Shown here piece after piece: positions 39,101 through 48,458 of a DNA stretch of 60,885 nucleotides. Below the pieces are notes generated by a model, which saw nothing but the letters and a program-made list of their open reading frames with translations, had not been told where the DNA came from and did not search any database. Origin of the DNA: Silene noctiflora (taxonomy: Eukaryota > Streptophyta > Magnoliopsida > Caryophyllales > Caryophyllaceae); contig VHZZ01000015.1 of the NCBI GenBank assembly GCA_009801015.1, forward strand, positions 393,291 to 454,175, read 5' to 3'. Position numbers and translations under genes: made by a program. Positions within the stretch are counted from its first letter, which is position 1. Each line of letters opens with the position of its first letter.

Positions 39101-40855
39101 CGTCTAACTATAGGCGTGTGTCCGACGAGTGTCGGGTGTCCAGGTGTCCGACACGGTGTCGGATACGGGGCGGCTAGTTGGGAGGAGTGTCTGTGCTACC
39201 TAGGTAACCATCATAAAGTTACTCAACAAGGGCATGTTTATAATGTGGCAGTTAGTTGTCCTAGTGGCTACTATTTTTTTGGCTGATTAGCAAGAAACAG
39301 TGATGCTACTGCGTGAAGTGTGAACTTGAGGGTTCTTCTAATCTTCTCTATTTTTTGTCTTCTCTATTTGGGTGATGGCAGTCAAACGAAGTTTACTTCT
39401 CCTTCAGAAGTAACAACAAATGACTCCATTCATCTTATCTGATTCTCTTATTCTAGTTTAAGATTTCTTTGTGTACTTCATTTAAGGGTATTCATTCTAT
39501 ATTGCATCAAGAAATTTATATGCAGGCCTATATAATAAATAAATAAATAAATAACTTTTATGTGTTGGAAGAATGGAGAAAGTTTGTGCTGTGGTTATGG
39601 TCAAGGATTCTCTATACTCAAATCGTTTGAATGTTATATGGTGTAGCGGTTGGTCTTAATTGAGGTGTGAATGTGGGATAGAATAATTTATCTGCTATGG
39701 TTTATCTGATTCCATAGCGAACCGACTAGACTGTATATCTGTTATAATACAAATTCTGGCCTGACGTCCGTGTGTATTAGACTATTGGAGAGGTTTTACT
39801 CTTTGAAGGGTTCAGGTAAGGGGACATATCCGAAATGTGTTTACTCTGAATTACTGAAAGAATTCTGTTTGTCGGTGCAACGTGCAAGATTATGATAACC
39901 TAGCGAGTCAGAAGCTTAGAATTCTTACCGATGCTTTCATCAAATGTTTTTTGGTATTCGGTATTCGTTATGAGAGTTTTGGTAAATGATAATGCAATGT
40001 TTCAGTTTTCTGGATTCTTTCATCTTAGTATTGTTATTAAAAAGTTGTAGGTAAAACATTGGTGTACGTGTACCCCAATATCATTCAAATGGGATAAAAT
40101 TACTTTCTAAGGTCTGAAATTCTAGCTGATTTTCAATGTTTGTAATAGCCATTTTCTTTTTATGGGCTCTTTTCTTTAGTTTTTTTATTTTTTTTTAACA
40201 AAAACATGTTTTTCCTAATATTTCTTCCCTAGAATAGCGAGTAGTGTAGATTAAGCTGCAAAAATATCTATAATGTCAGTATTTTGATTTATAGGTTGTG
40301 CAACCGATTTTTTCATGCTATTTTCTTCTTGTGGTGTTGTGTAATGAGAAATAGCTGGCTAGGGCATTAAGCTTCTAACTAGACAATGAACTACAGTTTA
40401 TTCTCGTGGGAATTGCTCTCACTGCGACATTAACTTTTTCTTTGACACTGTTAAAATTTATATTCTTCCATTGTTAACACTTGACTATTTTTCCAGACCT
40501 TGGATTTTCTGGAGGTAAGTCCAAGTCCTTGTACAATAGAGAAGGTCATCTCGGGATCACTCTTATCAAGTTTGGTGGTGATCAGTTGGGCTTGAAAGAG
40601 GCCATGCGTTTATCTGATCACTTTGAGAGGGATCGCCATGGGCGTAGAGATTGGACTCGCGTACAATCAACTGGGGCTGGCCAGAATGACGAAAACAACC
40701 CCAATCTCGTGATGGTGGATAAGAGGACTGGGGAAAGGACAAGAATACTTTACGGTCATCTTTTGACAGCATCAGACCTAGACAAAGTAGATCCAGATAC
40801 ACGAAAGAAGGCTGTCATAGAAAGCAAACTCGAAAAATTGCATGCTTCCCAATAA
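30701..40855 (+). CDS. XS-domain protein with zinc-finger-like motif
   Basis: Three exons: 30701-31407, 35476-35783 and 40497-40855, giving 457 residues. Residues 1-160 are low-complexity, Pro/Ser/Thr-rich, followed by a charged RDRDRERERDW stretch and a poly-Gly run. A C-x2-C...H-x5-H element (CLACSGSSKHF then VHSLVMHTH, about 231-253) spans the first splice junction. The XS domain covers about 301-425: DDLIMWPPTVIIHNT, GLGNKAMDSKLKDLG, GHLGITLIKFGGDQLGLKEA and DHFERDRHGRRDW. XS domains occur in SGS3, which stabilises RNA in trans-acting siRNA formation, and in several uncharacterised plant proteins; the closest one I recall is the At3g22430 type, which lacks the SGS3 coiled coil. A role in RNA binding is inference. 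Both introns exceed 4 kb because of transposon insertions. Confidence 0.9.
31620..31836. repeat. tandem duplication, 114-bp unit
   Basis: The run from gggagtagaaact through ggtttgttaa, tgtaatggtcctcgtagc and ttttgaagaatta occurs twice; tgtaatggtc begins at 31691 and 31805. The copies differ at a few bases and short indels. Non-coding, in the XS gene intron 1. Confidence 0.8.
33094..33165. repeat. (GT)n microsatellite
   Basis: About 36 GT units with a few G interruptions toward the right end, in the XS gene intron 1. Confidence 0.9.
37429..38076 (-). mobile_element. non-autonomous Helitron in XS gene intron 2
   Basis: On the minus strand it begins TCCCCATAAACTAAAAGAAT right after an A, and ends with a hairpin CCATGCAATTGCATGG, a short linker and CTAG followed by T. 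These are the structural marks of Helitrons (A-TC...hairpin...CTRR-T). Length is 648 bases, with no Rep or helicase frame. A second Helitron-like 5-prime end, TCTATACTAATATAAAC after an A, occurs at 38283, so the true left partner could be either terminus. Confidence 0.65.
38842..39203. mobile_element. hAT-like MITE with 8-bp target-site duplication
   Basis: Ends are perfect 11-base inverted repeats, CTAGGTAGCAC and GTGCTACCTAG, and the element is flanked by GTAACCAT at 38834-38841 and 39204-39211. An 8-base duplication and CTAGG-like ends fit the hAT superfamily. The 362-base interior has no transposase. Sub-terminal sequence is rich in gacacggacacg and gtgtccgacac strings, also seen near 53460-54590. 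Confidence 0.8.
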
Positions 40856-42196
40856 ACTCATGTAAGTTTCCTCTGTGTATCTAGTTAATTTAATGGATAT
40901 GCCATGGGTTGATGTTTATACCAAAAGGGGCTCTTGTTTGCAAGCAATATTTACCTTGTGTGTTAACTGTGTAGAACGACCACAAATTGATTTATGCGTG
41001 TTACAGTGGCAAATCTCTCGTTTACATGTAAAAACACCAGTATAAGAAATTGGTCAACTGGTAAATTAAGAACTTGGTATTAGAAAAAATGTGCCTTTCC
41101 CCTCATTGTAATTTCTGTTTGCACGACCGTTTCTATCCAAGTTTTGTGTTATTGTCGTCGATACAGACTCTAAAAGCCTTCCAATATACTCATCCTCCTT
41201 GTAATTTCTGTTTGCTCATTTTTCTATTTTTCTAGTATTTTTCTATTTTCTTCTGATCTCTTTTTCTTTACCATCTTATACATGTATCATGTTTGCTCTT
41301 ATTTTATTCATAATTTTCGTTATTTTTATTTCTTTTTGGGACTAAGGTGGTGTTGCTTTTGTTATTGTAAATCAGATGTCATTTGAGCACTAGAGACGGA
41401 AGAACCGCTGTTCGGGTAATGAGATTATTTTTTCGGAGTGGTGGACTGTTACCTGCCAAAATTAGCATTATGTCAACTGTGACAATTGATGGAGGCCTTT
41501 TTTTTTGAATTGTTTCCCTTTTATATGATACTAATTGCTTCATGCCTAAGGGCTAAGGCTACACATGAAGTATACTTCCGGTACAATTGTTTTTTGTGTA
41601 TGACTATTGGATTTCCAGTAAATGGGAAATTATAATGCAAATTCGAGCTTCACTGTACAGGATTAGACTTCAATTGTATTCCGTGAATAGAAGGGAAGTT
41701 CGCGATTTTCACTTTTCCTTTTCTATATTTTCGCATTTTGAGGTATGCCAGCCGACCCCAAATCATTTTGGGATTAAGGTTCTGATGTTGGTGGTGGTGG
41801 TGAAGCTTTCCTGGGAACGGATCTTAGATGGGCTAAAGAGGTGTTTGAGTGTTCAACTCCCTGATTTCTTCAAAAACTGTCCATACAGGTTTCGCCCATA
41901 TAGAGGCATAGAATAATTTTGTCGGAGGTTGAAGGGATTTTGAAGTCGAAAACGTTAATAACAGATTCATAACCTCAATAGATTCATCACTAAATGTTGC
42001 AGAACAGATGAGCCTCGTGACTGTCGTTCCGATTTCTGGTAAAGTTACTATGGTGACATAAATTTGGGAATCAATTGAATACATAAATTCCTACAAGGAA
42101 AACACAGAACCAAAATGGATAACTTCAGAAAAAACGAAGTAACTAGTATTGCTTAAAACCGTCTTAACCTTATAAAATCGCTGCTAACTGTCGAAA
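40856..42196. other. convergent 3-prime region between XS gene and FdC1
   Basis: Holds the 3-prime UTRs of two convergent genes. A motif ccagccgaccccaaatc, then ttttgggattaagg and a (TGG)n-like run at 41748-41802, resembles the tail of TS-type SINEs as I remember them. Open frames in this part have no recognisable content. Confidence 0.4.
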
Positions 42197-42649
42197 TCAG
42201 TCATTAGCAGTAGCAAGCTGAAGAGACAGTAACTCCTCTTCAGGAATAACTTTAACAGTACAATCAGAAAGAGGATAAGCAACACACATCAGAGCATAAC
42301 CTCTTTCAATAACATCATCACTCAGCATTCCTTCACTCTGATCAACATTTCCTTTTATAAGCTTAGCAGGGCAAGTCATACATACACCAAGCTTACAGTC
42401 ATGTGGAATGTCGAGGCCGCTATCGAGCGCTTTCGACAGAATGCTTTCGTCTGGGTCTACCTCCAGCTCTGTTGTATCACCATCGTGCTCGATCACCACT
42501 TTGTATGAGCATACCAGGGAGGTTAATGATTGTTGTCGCGATACGGGTCGAGGAAAGTGTAGGTAGGGAGTTGGGTGGGGTTTGGTTTTGGGTTGTTTTG
42601 GGGTTGTGACTGTTAATGGAGATGGTGGAGTGAAGGGTAAGGAAGCCAT
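42197..42649 (-). CDS. FdC1: ferredoxin C1, plastid 2Fe-2S protein
   Basis: Intronless 150-residue protein. The first 47 residues are Pro/Thr/Ser-rich without acids, a typical plastid transit peptide. The ferredoxin fold follows: YKVVIEHDGDTTELEV, DESILSKALDSGLDIPHDC, then the cluster ligands C-x4-C-x2-C (CKLGVCMTC) and a fourth Cys in GYALMCVAYP, 28 residues on. Leaf-type ferredoxins have 29 in that interval, and FdC1 proteins have 28 with the extended C-terminal tail EEELLSLQLATAND seen here. FdC1 accepts electrons from photosystem I but reduces NADP poorly, so a special electron-carrier role in the stroma is inferred. A TATA-like catatttaagg lies near 42700 on the minus strand. Confidence 0.95.
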   Translation of the reverse strand: MASLPFTPPSPLTVTTPKQPKTKPHPTPYLHFPRPVSRQQSLTSLVCSYKVVIEHDGDTTELEVDPDESILSKALDSGLDIPHDCKLGVCMTCPAKLIKGNVDQSEGMLSDDVIERGYALMCVAYPLSDCTVKVIPEEELLSLQLATAND

Positions 42650-43320
42650 TGTTGATAGGGAAGGAAGTAGGATGTGGGAGGATAAGGTGACTGACTATCC
42701 TTAAATATGGCCTCTTGGTCTGCCTAATTTTTGGTTGAAGATAAATACGTCAGTCTTCAATTAGAACGCGTTAAATTGATAGATGAGCCAAGAGAAAATT
42801 ATATAGAGAATGACAAGCTTTTGTCCATTTATATATATAGAGAGAGTAGTATTTCACCCTAAAGCTGGCAAATAAGGATACGACACGAACCTCACATAAA
42901 ATTAACGGGTTTGGATTGAGACTTAATGAACCATTTGTTTAAGTCTGTAAATACGACACAAATGGCCTGTTTACTAAATTAATTCTAATTTTTCTTAATC
43001 CTTCATAAGATAAATATACTTCCACTTTCCAAATTTGACATGACACGAAAACACGACACGAACCTGACATGAAATTAATGGGTTAGGATTATGGCTTGAT
43101 GACCCATTTATGTAGGTCGACACGAACACGACTCCGACTCCAAATTTAATTGGGATAGATTTAGGTTGAGGGATTCGTGACCTTTTTATATTTAACACGA
43201 ACGAACCCAGCACAACACGATCTCTTTATCAAGCCTATTTACTCGTTTTAGATTTAAAACGGATATAAGTAAACCAGCTATTTTTTGAGCCAACACTAAA
43301 ACACTAAACAACCTTCTTCT
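42650..43320. other. divergent promoter region with degenerate repeat
   Basis: Spacer between the divergent FdC1 and uL18 genes. Two diverged copies of a repeat with cgacacgaacct...aaattaa.gggtt...gattgag/gcttgatgaccca lie at about 42866-42965 and 43035-43165. Presumably holds both promoters. Confidence 0.4.
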
Positions 43321-43385
43321 CGCTACAATTGGAACTCCAACCCTAGAGCAACCCTAATTTTCTCTCCGATTTCATTCAACATCAG

Positions 43386-44312
43386 GTAATCAATTCGTTG
43401 CTCTTCTCTACAATCGATCTTTGTTGTTTCCCCAATTCATTTGTTTTGTGATTGATTAATTGTATTTTCAATGCCTGATTAATTCTGCTGATATACTACT
43501 ACTAGTATGGATTTTTAATTTACGAACAACGATCTCGATTCAGGTGATTTGAATATGAATTTTTAGGAATTTATGGAGTATTATATGATGAGCAAATGTT
43601 ATATGTGCCTTAATTATTTACATGATGAATTTGTTTTTTGAGTTAGAAAATTGAGTGTGAAGTTGATTTATATGTGGGGTTGCTTTGCAAATGGTTGTCA
43701 TGTTCAATGTTCATGATGTATTTTGAGCTTCATGACGCGTCGGTCTTTTAGAAGTTGACACTTTTGTGATTTTAGCAGAGTAAGAGTATCACTTTGTATG
43801 GATGATATAATTAGTGGTGCATGGTTGAGGGATTTGGTAAACGAGCGGGGAGGGGAGGGGAGGGCAAGTACATTAGACGAAAGGGTAAGGGAGGCGAGGA
43901 AAGGGGTCCAATTTGTTTGGTTAGATAACATAATATGTGGAGGGAAAAGAATCGGGAAAATAATGATTCCTTTCTTTTAAATAAACAAAATCCATTTCGA
44001 AGTTGAAGATTCATAGGAAAGTTCTTTTACTCTCACCCAAGTCGTTCCATAGAAAACAGTTTATGAAAATATACTGGAAATGTGGCATGAATGTTTGGTT
44101 TCGTTATTAGTAAACTTTAGGATTCAGAATAGAACATTAATCTTGCTGTTGAATTTTCATTCTAGCCAATGTTTTATATTTACAAGAGTTTACATAACAG
44201 AGCTGATTAGTTCTCGACTGGTGAGGGGATTGTGGGGGTCTTCATTTTTCTGAAGCTGGCTTCTGGGTTATATTTTTGGCCTTGTATAATCCTAAAGTTG
44301 CTGGCTCTGCAG
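43386..44312 (+). other. 5-prime UTR intron of the uL18 gene
   Basis: A leader exon ends ttcaacatcag before gtaatcaattc at 43386; it contains the telo-box-like sequence caaccctaatttt common in ribosomal-protein leaders. The acceptor is ggctctgcag at 44312. The exon that follows carries an in-frame open stretch before the first ATG at 44416. The intron holds a purine-rich patch at about 43840-43920. Confidence 0.5.
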
Positions 44313-44415
44313 AAAATTGGCTAGTAAAGCCGTGGGTCACAGGAGAGAGCCAATTTCGAACGATTTCCATTATCAGTACGTAGTAGCCGTCTCTGCGACT
44401 CGTCAGTCTTGTAAA

Positions 44416-45534
44416 ATGATAGTAATGAAAAGATTTGCTGCTTCAAGTTTCTTTGCAAATCCTCGTTTAGTTTTGTGGTTTTGCAAATATGCTTCACAAA
44501 GCCTGCCATCTTTGAATACGGATCAGGGTACTTCTGATCAGCTTATGTCAGCTGGTAAAAGTGATCTTAATAGTAGGAGTTATCTTGGGGCACAAGGTTC
44601 GCCCTCATTTTGGCAAAATCGTTCACAACTTGATATCAGTCAGATCGAGGTTGTTGATTCAGATGCTTGGTCAGTTTCTTCGTGTGTAGCCTCTGTCTCA
44701 AAGGCTGCACAAGAGGCCTCCCAATCCAGATTGATTGGTTTGGAGGAAGTAGGTGATGGGGTTTCTCTGGTTCCTAAACAAATTGAGAATGATCCTGATA
44801 TTGATGATGTTGAAGACTTGAGAATTCGTGGGAAGTTATTTTACAAGGTAGAACAACGCTCAATGGAGTTTGATGAATACAAATTTGATTTCCATGGAAG
44901 TAAATTCAAATCCAAAAATAAGAACAGGATAGAAAGTGAGAAGAAAGAAGATCTGAGATGTGACTTGACTCGAAGTGGTCAGACTTCTTTGAAGAGTAAG
45001 GAAGGTCAACAGACGATCAGCAAGAAGGGAAACTTAAAAGACAGGCCTTTGGTGAATGCAGAACGGCTTGCTAAGACTATTAAAGAAAAATTTGTTGTTT
45101 GTACTCCTGACGAGCGATCTTCTGTAGGGAAGAAGCTGAGAAATCCTACTTTTAATCAACTCACTGGGCCTTACCATGAACCCTTTTGTCTGGACATTCA
45201 TGTATCGAAAGGCTCAGTCCGTGCCGGTGTGGTCCACAGAGTAACCAGCAAGGTTGTTATTGTTGCTCATTCAATTTCGAAAGACATGAAGTTTGAGCTA
45301 GGGTCTACAAAGAGTGTAGCTGCTGCCACTGCTGTGGGCAAAGTTCTAGCTCAACGAGCTTTGGAAGACGATATTCATGATGTGATTTATACACCAAGGA
45401 AAGGAGATAAGTTGGAGGGAAAACTTCAGGTTGTGCTTCAAGCAATGAAGAGTAATGGACTTAATGTGAAGCTAAAGCTAAAACAAAGGAATCCAAACAA
45501 AGCCATTGGAAGGCCTGACACCTATCGTTCATGA
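44416..45534 (+). CDS. uL18 (L18p/L5e) family ribosomal protein, organellar type
   Basis: Single coding exon of 372 residues. The start MIVMKRFAASSFFANPRLVL, basic and free of acids with aromatic residues, looks like a mitochondrial presequence; the second ATG (44425) may be the real start. A long polar linker (about 35-225, Lys/Ser/Asp-rich) precedes the L18p domain at about 250-360: FCLDIHVSKGSVRAGVVHRV, ELGSTKSVAAATAVGKVLAQ and RALEDDIHDVIYTPR. Bacterial L18 is about 120 residues, so the extension is substantial. L18 binds 5S rRNA in the central protuberance of the large subunit. Resembles the At3g22450 type, which is annotated only by family; targeting is inference. Confidence 0.85.
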   Translation: MIVMKRFAASSFFANPRLVLWFCKYASQSLPSLNTDQGTSDQLMSAGKSDLNSRSYLGAQGSPSFWQNRSQLDISQIEVVDSDAWSVSSCVASVSKAAQEASQSRLIGLEEVGDGVSLVPKQIENDPDIDDVEDLRIRGKLFYKVEQRSMEFDEYKFDFHGSKFKSKNKNRIESEKKEDLRCDLTRSGQTSLKSKEGQQTISKKGNLKDRPLVNAERLAKTIKEKFVVCTPDERSSVGKKLRNPTFNQLTGPYHEPFCLDIHVSKGSVRAGVVHRVTSKVVIVAHSISKDMKFELGSTKSVAAATAVGKVLAQRALEDDIHDVIYTPRKGDKLEGKLQVVLQAMKSNGLNVKLKLKQRNPNKAIGRPDTYRS

Positions 45535-46602
45535 CAGGGATAAATAATAATTTAGCCGTCAACTGGTAGGCCTCTCACTTTTACTTGGTGAGCTTGAAAA
45601 ATTCAATGAATGAAAAGTCAGAGAAGTTTTTGCATGCCTGTCAAATAGATAGCATGTTATGATAGATGTTGATTAAGGATAAATGATAGAAATTATGTCT
45701 TACGACAAAGAAGGTTTTGTAAAGAGATACAGTTGATTATCCTGTAAGCAGGGGTTTTGGTGCTAAATATCCTAAGCTATAACTTTTGGCTTTAGTGTGC
45801 CTAACTTGAATTTTGTGGCCCATGGAGAATCCCTTGTTTGCTCTTTTAAGAGAAGTATCAGAATGGTATGGTTCGGGTACACAGATTCCATATCCTTACT
45901 CTCAGAGGTCGTGTCAGTTACGGCATGGTCCGAAAATGTGAAGAGTCGAAGTAACAAAGAGGACTAATCGTATGTTGATGCTAGTGTCTTAGCCGAGCCT
46001 GTTCGCTGTTTCTGTTAGTGTAGCCGCATTTTTATTCAGTGCGCTTGTAAAATGTAATACTTAGTTATTTTGCATTCTGCTAGAGAGATAGTGCCCTTAG
46101 TTTGGACCTTTGATACATGGCTTACTATATTTGTGCTCATGGCGTTTGAATGTTAAGTGAAGTTTTGCTCTGTTAGCTCTCCCTGCTTTGATGTCATTTG
46201 CTCTTTCCTGTGTGCTTACTATTACTACTTGCTGAAACTGGTCAATGTTAAGTGGAGTTTTGGCTTTTTGGCTTTGTTCGCTTTGAGGTCATTTTCTTTC
46301 TTGTGTGCTAGTATTAACTTGCCGATACCCATAATGGTCAATGTATTTTCCTTTGTGCTGCATCTAACTCATGTGATTTCTGCTTGGCCGACGAGGGTAT
46401 ATATTAGCTGCTCTTTCTGATTTACATTTGTTTCAGTATTTTATTATTTTCAAGAGTGAGTGGTGATTCTGAAAGAATTACGTCTAGCTAGTTATGGTAT
46501 CAGAATGCTTGATAGTCGTTTGGTTCTTAATGCATGGAAAGCATGTCCATTTTTGCTGAGCAGTCCACTAAAATTTGAATTTATGTTTGCTATTTGCAGG
46601 AA
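45535..46602 (+). other. spacer between uL18 and prefoldin 2 genes
   Basis: Contains the uL18 3-prime UTR and the unmapped promoter and leader exon of prefoldin 2. The prefoldin coding exon is preceded by a good acceptor (tttgctatttgcag, ending 46599), so a leader intron is likely, but its donor is not identified. No other gene is seen. Confidence 0.4.
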
Positions 46603-47019
46603 ATGGCCAGCAGAGAACCAGTCAACGAACAGGCGGTTGCTAACAGGTATGCCTCTATGAAGTCGGAACTTAATCAGATTTATTCAAGAATTACGGAACT
46701 TGAGATGGAAGTAAGCGAGCATACGTTGGTGATGAATGCCATTCAACCACTGGATCCCTCAAGGAAATGCTTTCGTATGATTGGAGGTGTGCTGGTTGAA
46801 AGAACAGTCAGGGAGGTCTTACCAGCTGTTCAGCGGAACAAGGAGGGTCTGGAGGAGGTCGTTTCTAGGCTTAACGAGACTCTTGAGAAGAAGAAGCAAG
46901 AAATCACTGATTTTGAAGCCAAGTATAAAATTAGAATCCGTAAATCCGATAATGATGTCAAGGACGGAAGTAGCGTCAAAGAAGGTTCGGCCCAGGGCGT
47001 TCTTGTTGGCCCAGCTTAG
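46603..47019 (+). CDS. PFD2: prefoldin subunit 2
   Basis: Single coding exon of 138 residues, starting three bases after a splice acceptor. Prefoldin beta-type architecture: an N-terminal helix (NRYASMKSELNQIYSRITEL), a beta-hairpin (KCFRMIGGVLVERTVREVLP) and a C-terminal coiled coil (NKEGLEEVVSRLNETLEKKK). The subunit is one of six in the cytosolic prefoldin hexamer, which hands unfolded tubulin and actin to the CCT chaperonin. Length matches eukaryotic PFD2, and the short tail ends in a weakly conserved Ser/Gly stretch. Confidence 0.95.
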   Translation: MASREPVNEQAVANRYASMKSELNQIYSRITELEMEVSEHTLVMNAIQPLDPSRKCFRMIGGVLVERTVREVLPAVQRNKEGLEEVVSRLNETLEKKKQEITDFEAKYKIRIRKSDNDVKDGSSVKEGSAQGVLVGPA

Positions 47020-47790
47020 CCTCTTCTTCATAGTAGATGTGGTAATCAGGACATGTGTGGATTTTCAAACTTAGTCTCTTCTTTGTCAATTGTCATTTCG
47101 GTGTCATATTTTTCATTCGGTGTGGAGGGAGACGCCAGTACACCACTCCACGACTTTATTAGCTCGGCTATATGTGAATCCTTTATCAGTCTTTGTGTTC
47201 TCTGCTGTCTTTGAAGGAAATGGTTACATTTGTTCTTGTTAGATAAGAAAGGAATGTTACCCAAAGGTTTCGAGCTTATGTTTGCTTATCAAATACTGGT
47301 CTATTTGTGCTACTTCTATTCCAAACTAGTGACTAAAAGATTTAGCAGTTTTTCCCTTTGTTTGCGATTGAACTGATTGCTTATCAAATACTGGTCTATT
47401 TGTGCTACTTCTATTCCAAACTAGTGACTAAAAGATTTAGCAGTTTTTCCCTTTGTACGCGATTGAGAACTGAATTAACCGTATGTTATGCTTTGAAGAA
47501 GTGAACAAGCTTCTGTGTTTGTTGTGTTTAGCTCATTGTCATATTCCTGCTAGTGTTGCTAAACACGGTTTCGTTGTTAAATAACCACTCTTAGGATTGA
47601 TTACTAGTGAAGTTACTGTGTCCTGTTCGTCTGTTCTCCTGTAAAACCGTAATACAATCATACACGATACACCAATCAAGTAATCAATCCCGAAACCTTT
47701 GGCAACATACCAATTCTTGTCATTTGAATCAAAACTGTGTAAACCAAGCAAGTAATTCAAGTGACAACAATGTATTTCTATCTACCAACA
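47020..47790. other. convergent 3-prime region, prefoldin 2 and SECE1
   Basis: 3-prime UTRs of two convergent genes. Includes a 95-bp direct tandem duplication at 47284-47460. Frames in this part lack recognisable content. Confidence 0.4.
47284..47460. repeat. 95-bp tandem duplication
   Basis: The block gcttatcaaatactggtc through gtgactaaaagatttagcag and tttttccctttgt occurs at 47284 and again at 47379. The copies are almost identical, so the duplication is recent. Confidence 0.9.
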
Positions 47791-47936
47791 CCAAAAAAAC
47801 GACGATTTACAGAAGAACAGAGTTTCACAATTCCTCGAATATCTATAGGGAAATGATAACGCCAAAGATGCACGTAATCTGTTACTCTGCTCAACGGTAT
47901 TGGGAAACGAGATACGAGCAGCCGAGCCGAATTACA

Positions 47937-48458
47937 TTAGCCAGCAAAGAAATCCTGAACACCTTTACCAACAAAAACCTGATCAGAAAGCTCAGCTAAA
48001 ACAGCATTAAGAGTAAGCAATACGATACTCGAACCCGCAATTACAGCAAGAACAACACCAGTAGTTCCCAATACTTTCCCAAATTGCGGCCATTCAATTT
48101 GCCCTATTTCCTCCACCACCCCATTCCAAAACTCTCCAACTCCGCCTCCGCCTCCGCCTTCTGACCGCTCCTTCATCGCCTTCTTTATCTCCTCCCCCAC
48201 CTCCGACAGCCTGTCCGCCTCAGACGGCGGGACTTCCGGAGTTGTCGCCGGAGTGTCGGCGTCGTTATCGGTTTGCGCGCCGTTTTCGGTGGCGCGGGTT
48301 AGGAAATGATGACGGTTTTTAATGGAGAGAGTTAAGGGTTTGAGACGGAGAGATTGGGAATGCGGTTGGAGATGGTGGGAGAGTTTATTAGGGGACGAGG
48401 AATGGAGAGGGGAGAAAGGGAGATGGAGTGGTTTAGGAATGGTAAGCGCCATTTTCAT
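47937..48458 (-). CDS. SECE1: plastid SecE1, preprotein translocase subunit
   Basis: Intronless 173-residue protein. The start MKMALTIPKPLHLPFSPLHS and the following 50 Ser/Leu/His-rich residues form a plastid transit peptide. After an acidic, Gly-rich linker comes the SecE domain: amphipathic helix FWNGVVEEIGQIEWPQFGKV and one membrane helix of about 22 residues (VVLAVIAGSSIVLLTLNAVL), then a short tail QDFFAG. SecE clamps SecY in the thylakoid Sec translocon, which moves proteins into or across the thylakoid membrane. One transmembrane segment is usual for plant and cyanobacterial SecE; E. coli has three. The poly-Gly run near residue 105 is unusual in length. Confidence 0.93.
   Translation of the reverse strand: MKMALTIPKPLHLPFSPLHSSSPNKLSHHLQPHSQSLRLKPLTLSIKNRHHFLTRATENGAQTDNDADTPATTPEVPPSEADRLSEVGEEIKKAMKERSEGGGGGGVGEFWNGVVEEIGQIEWPQFGKVLGTTGVVLAVIAGSSIVLLTLNAVLAELSDQVFVGKGVQDFFAG

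Larger units (their letters stand above)
35784..40496 (+). other. XS gene intron 2 (4.71 kb), transposon-laden
   Basis: Phase-1 intron splitting an Asp codon (G|AC). Contains a Helitron at 37429, a hAT-like MITE at 38842, and two short degenerate copies of a gcgagagccctt(g)aggcattg repeat: one at about 35349 just before exon 2 and one at about 35988 inside the intron. No captured gene is apparent. Confidence 0.7.

Noticed and set aside
47607..47999. 130-codon plus-strand frame
   Set aside because: It runs antisense through the SECE1 3-prime end and has no recognisable content.
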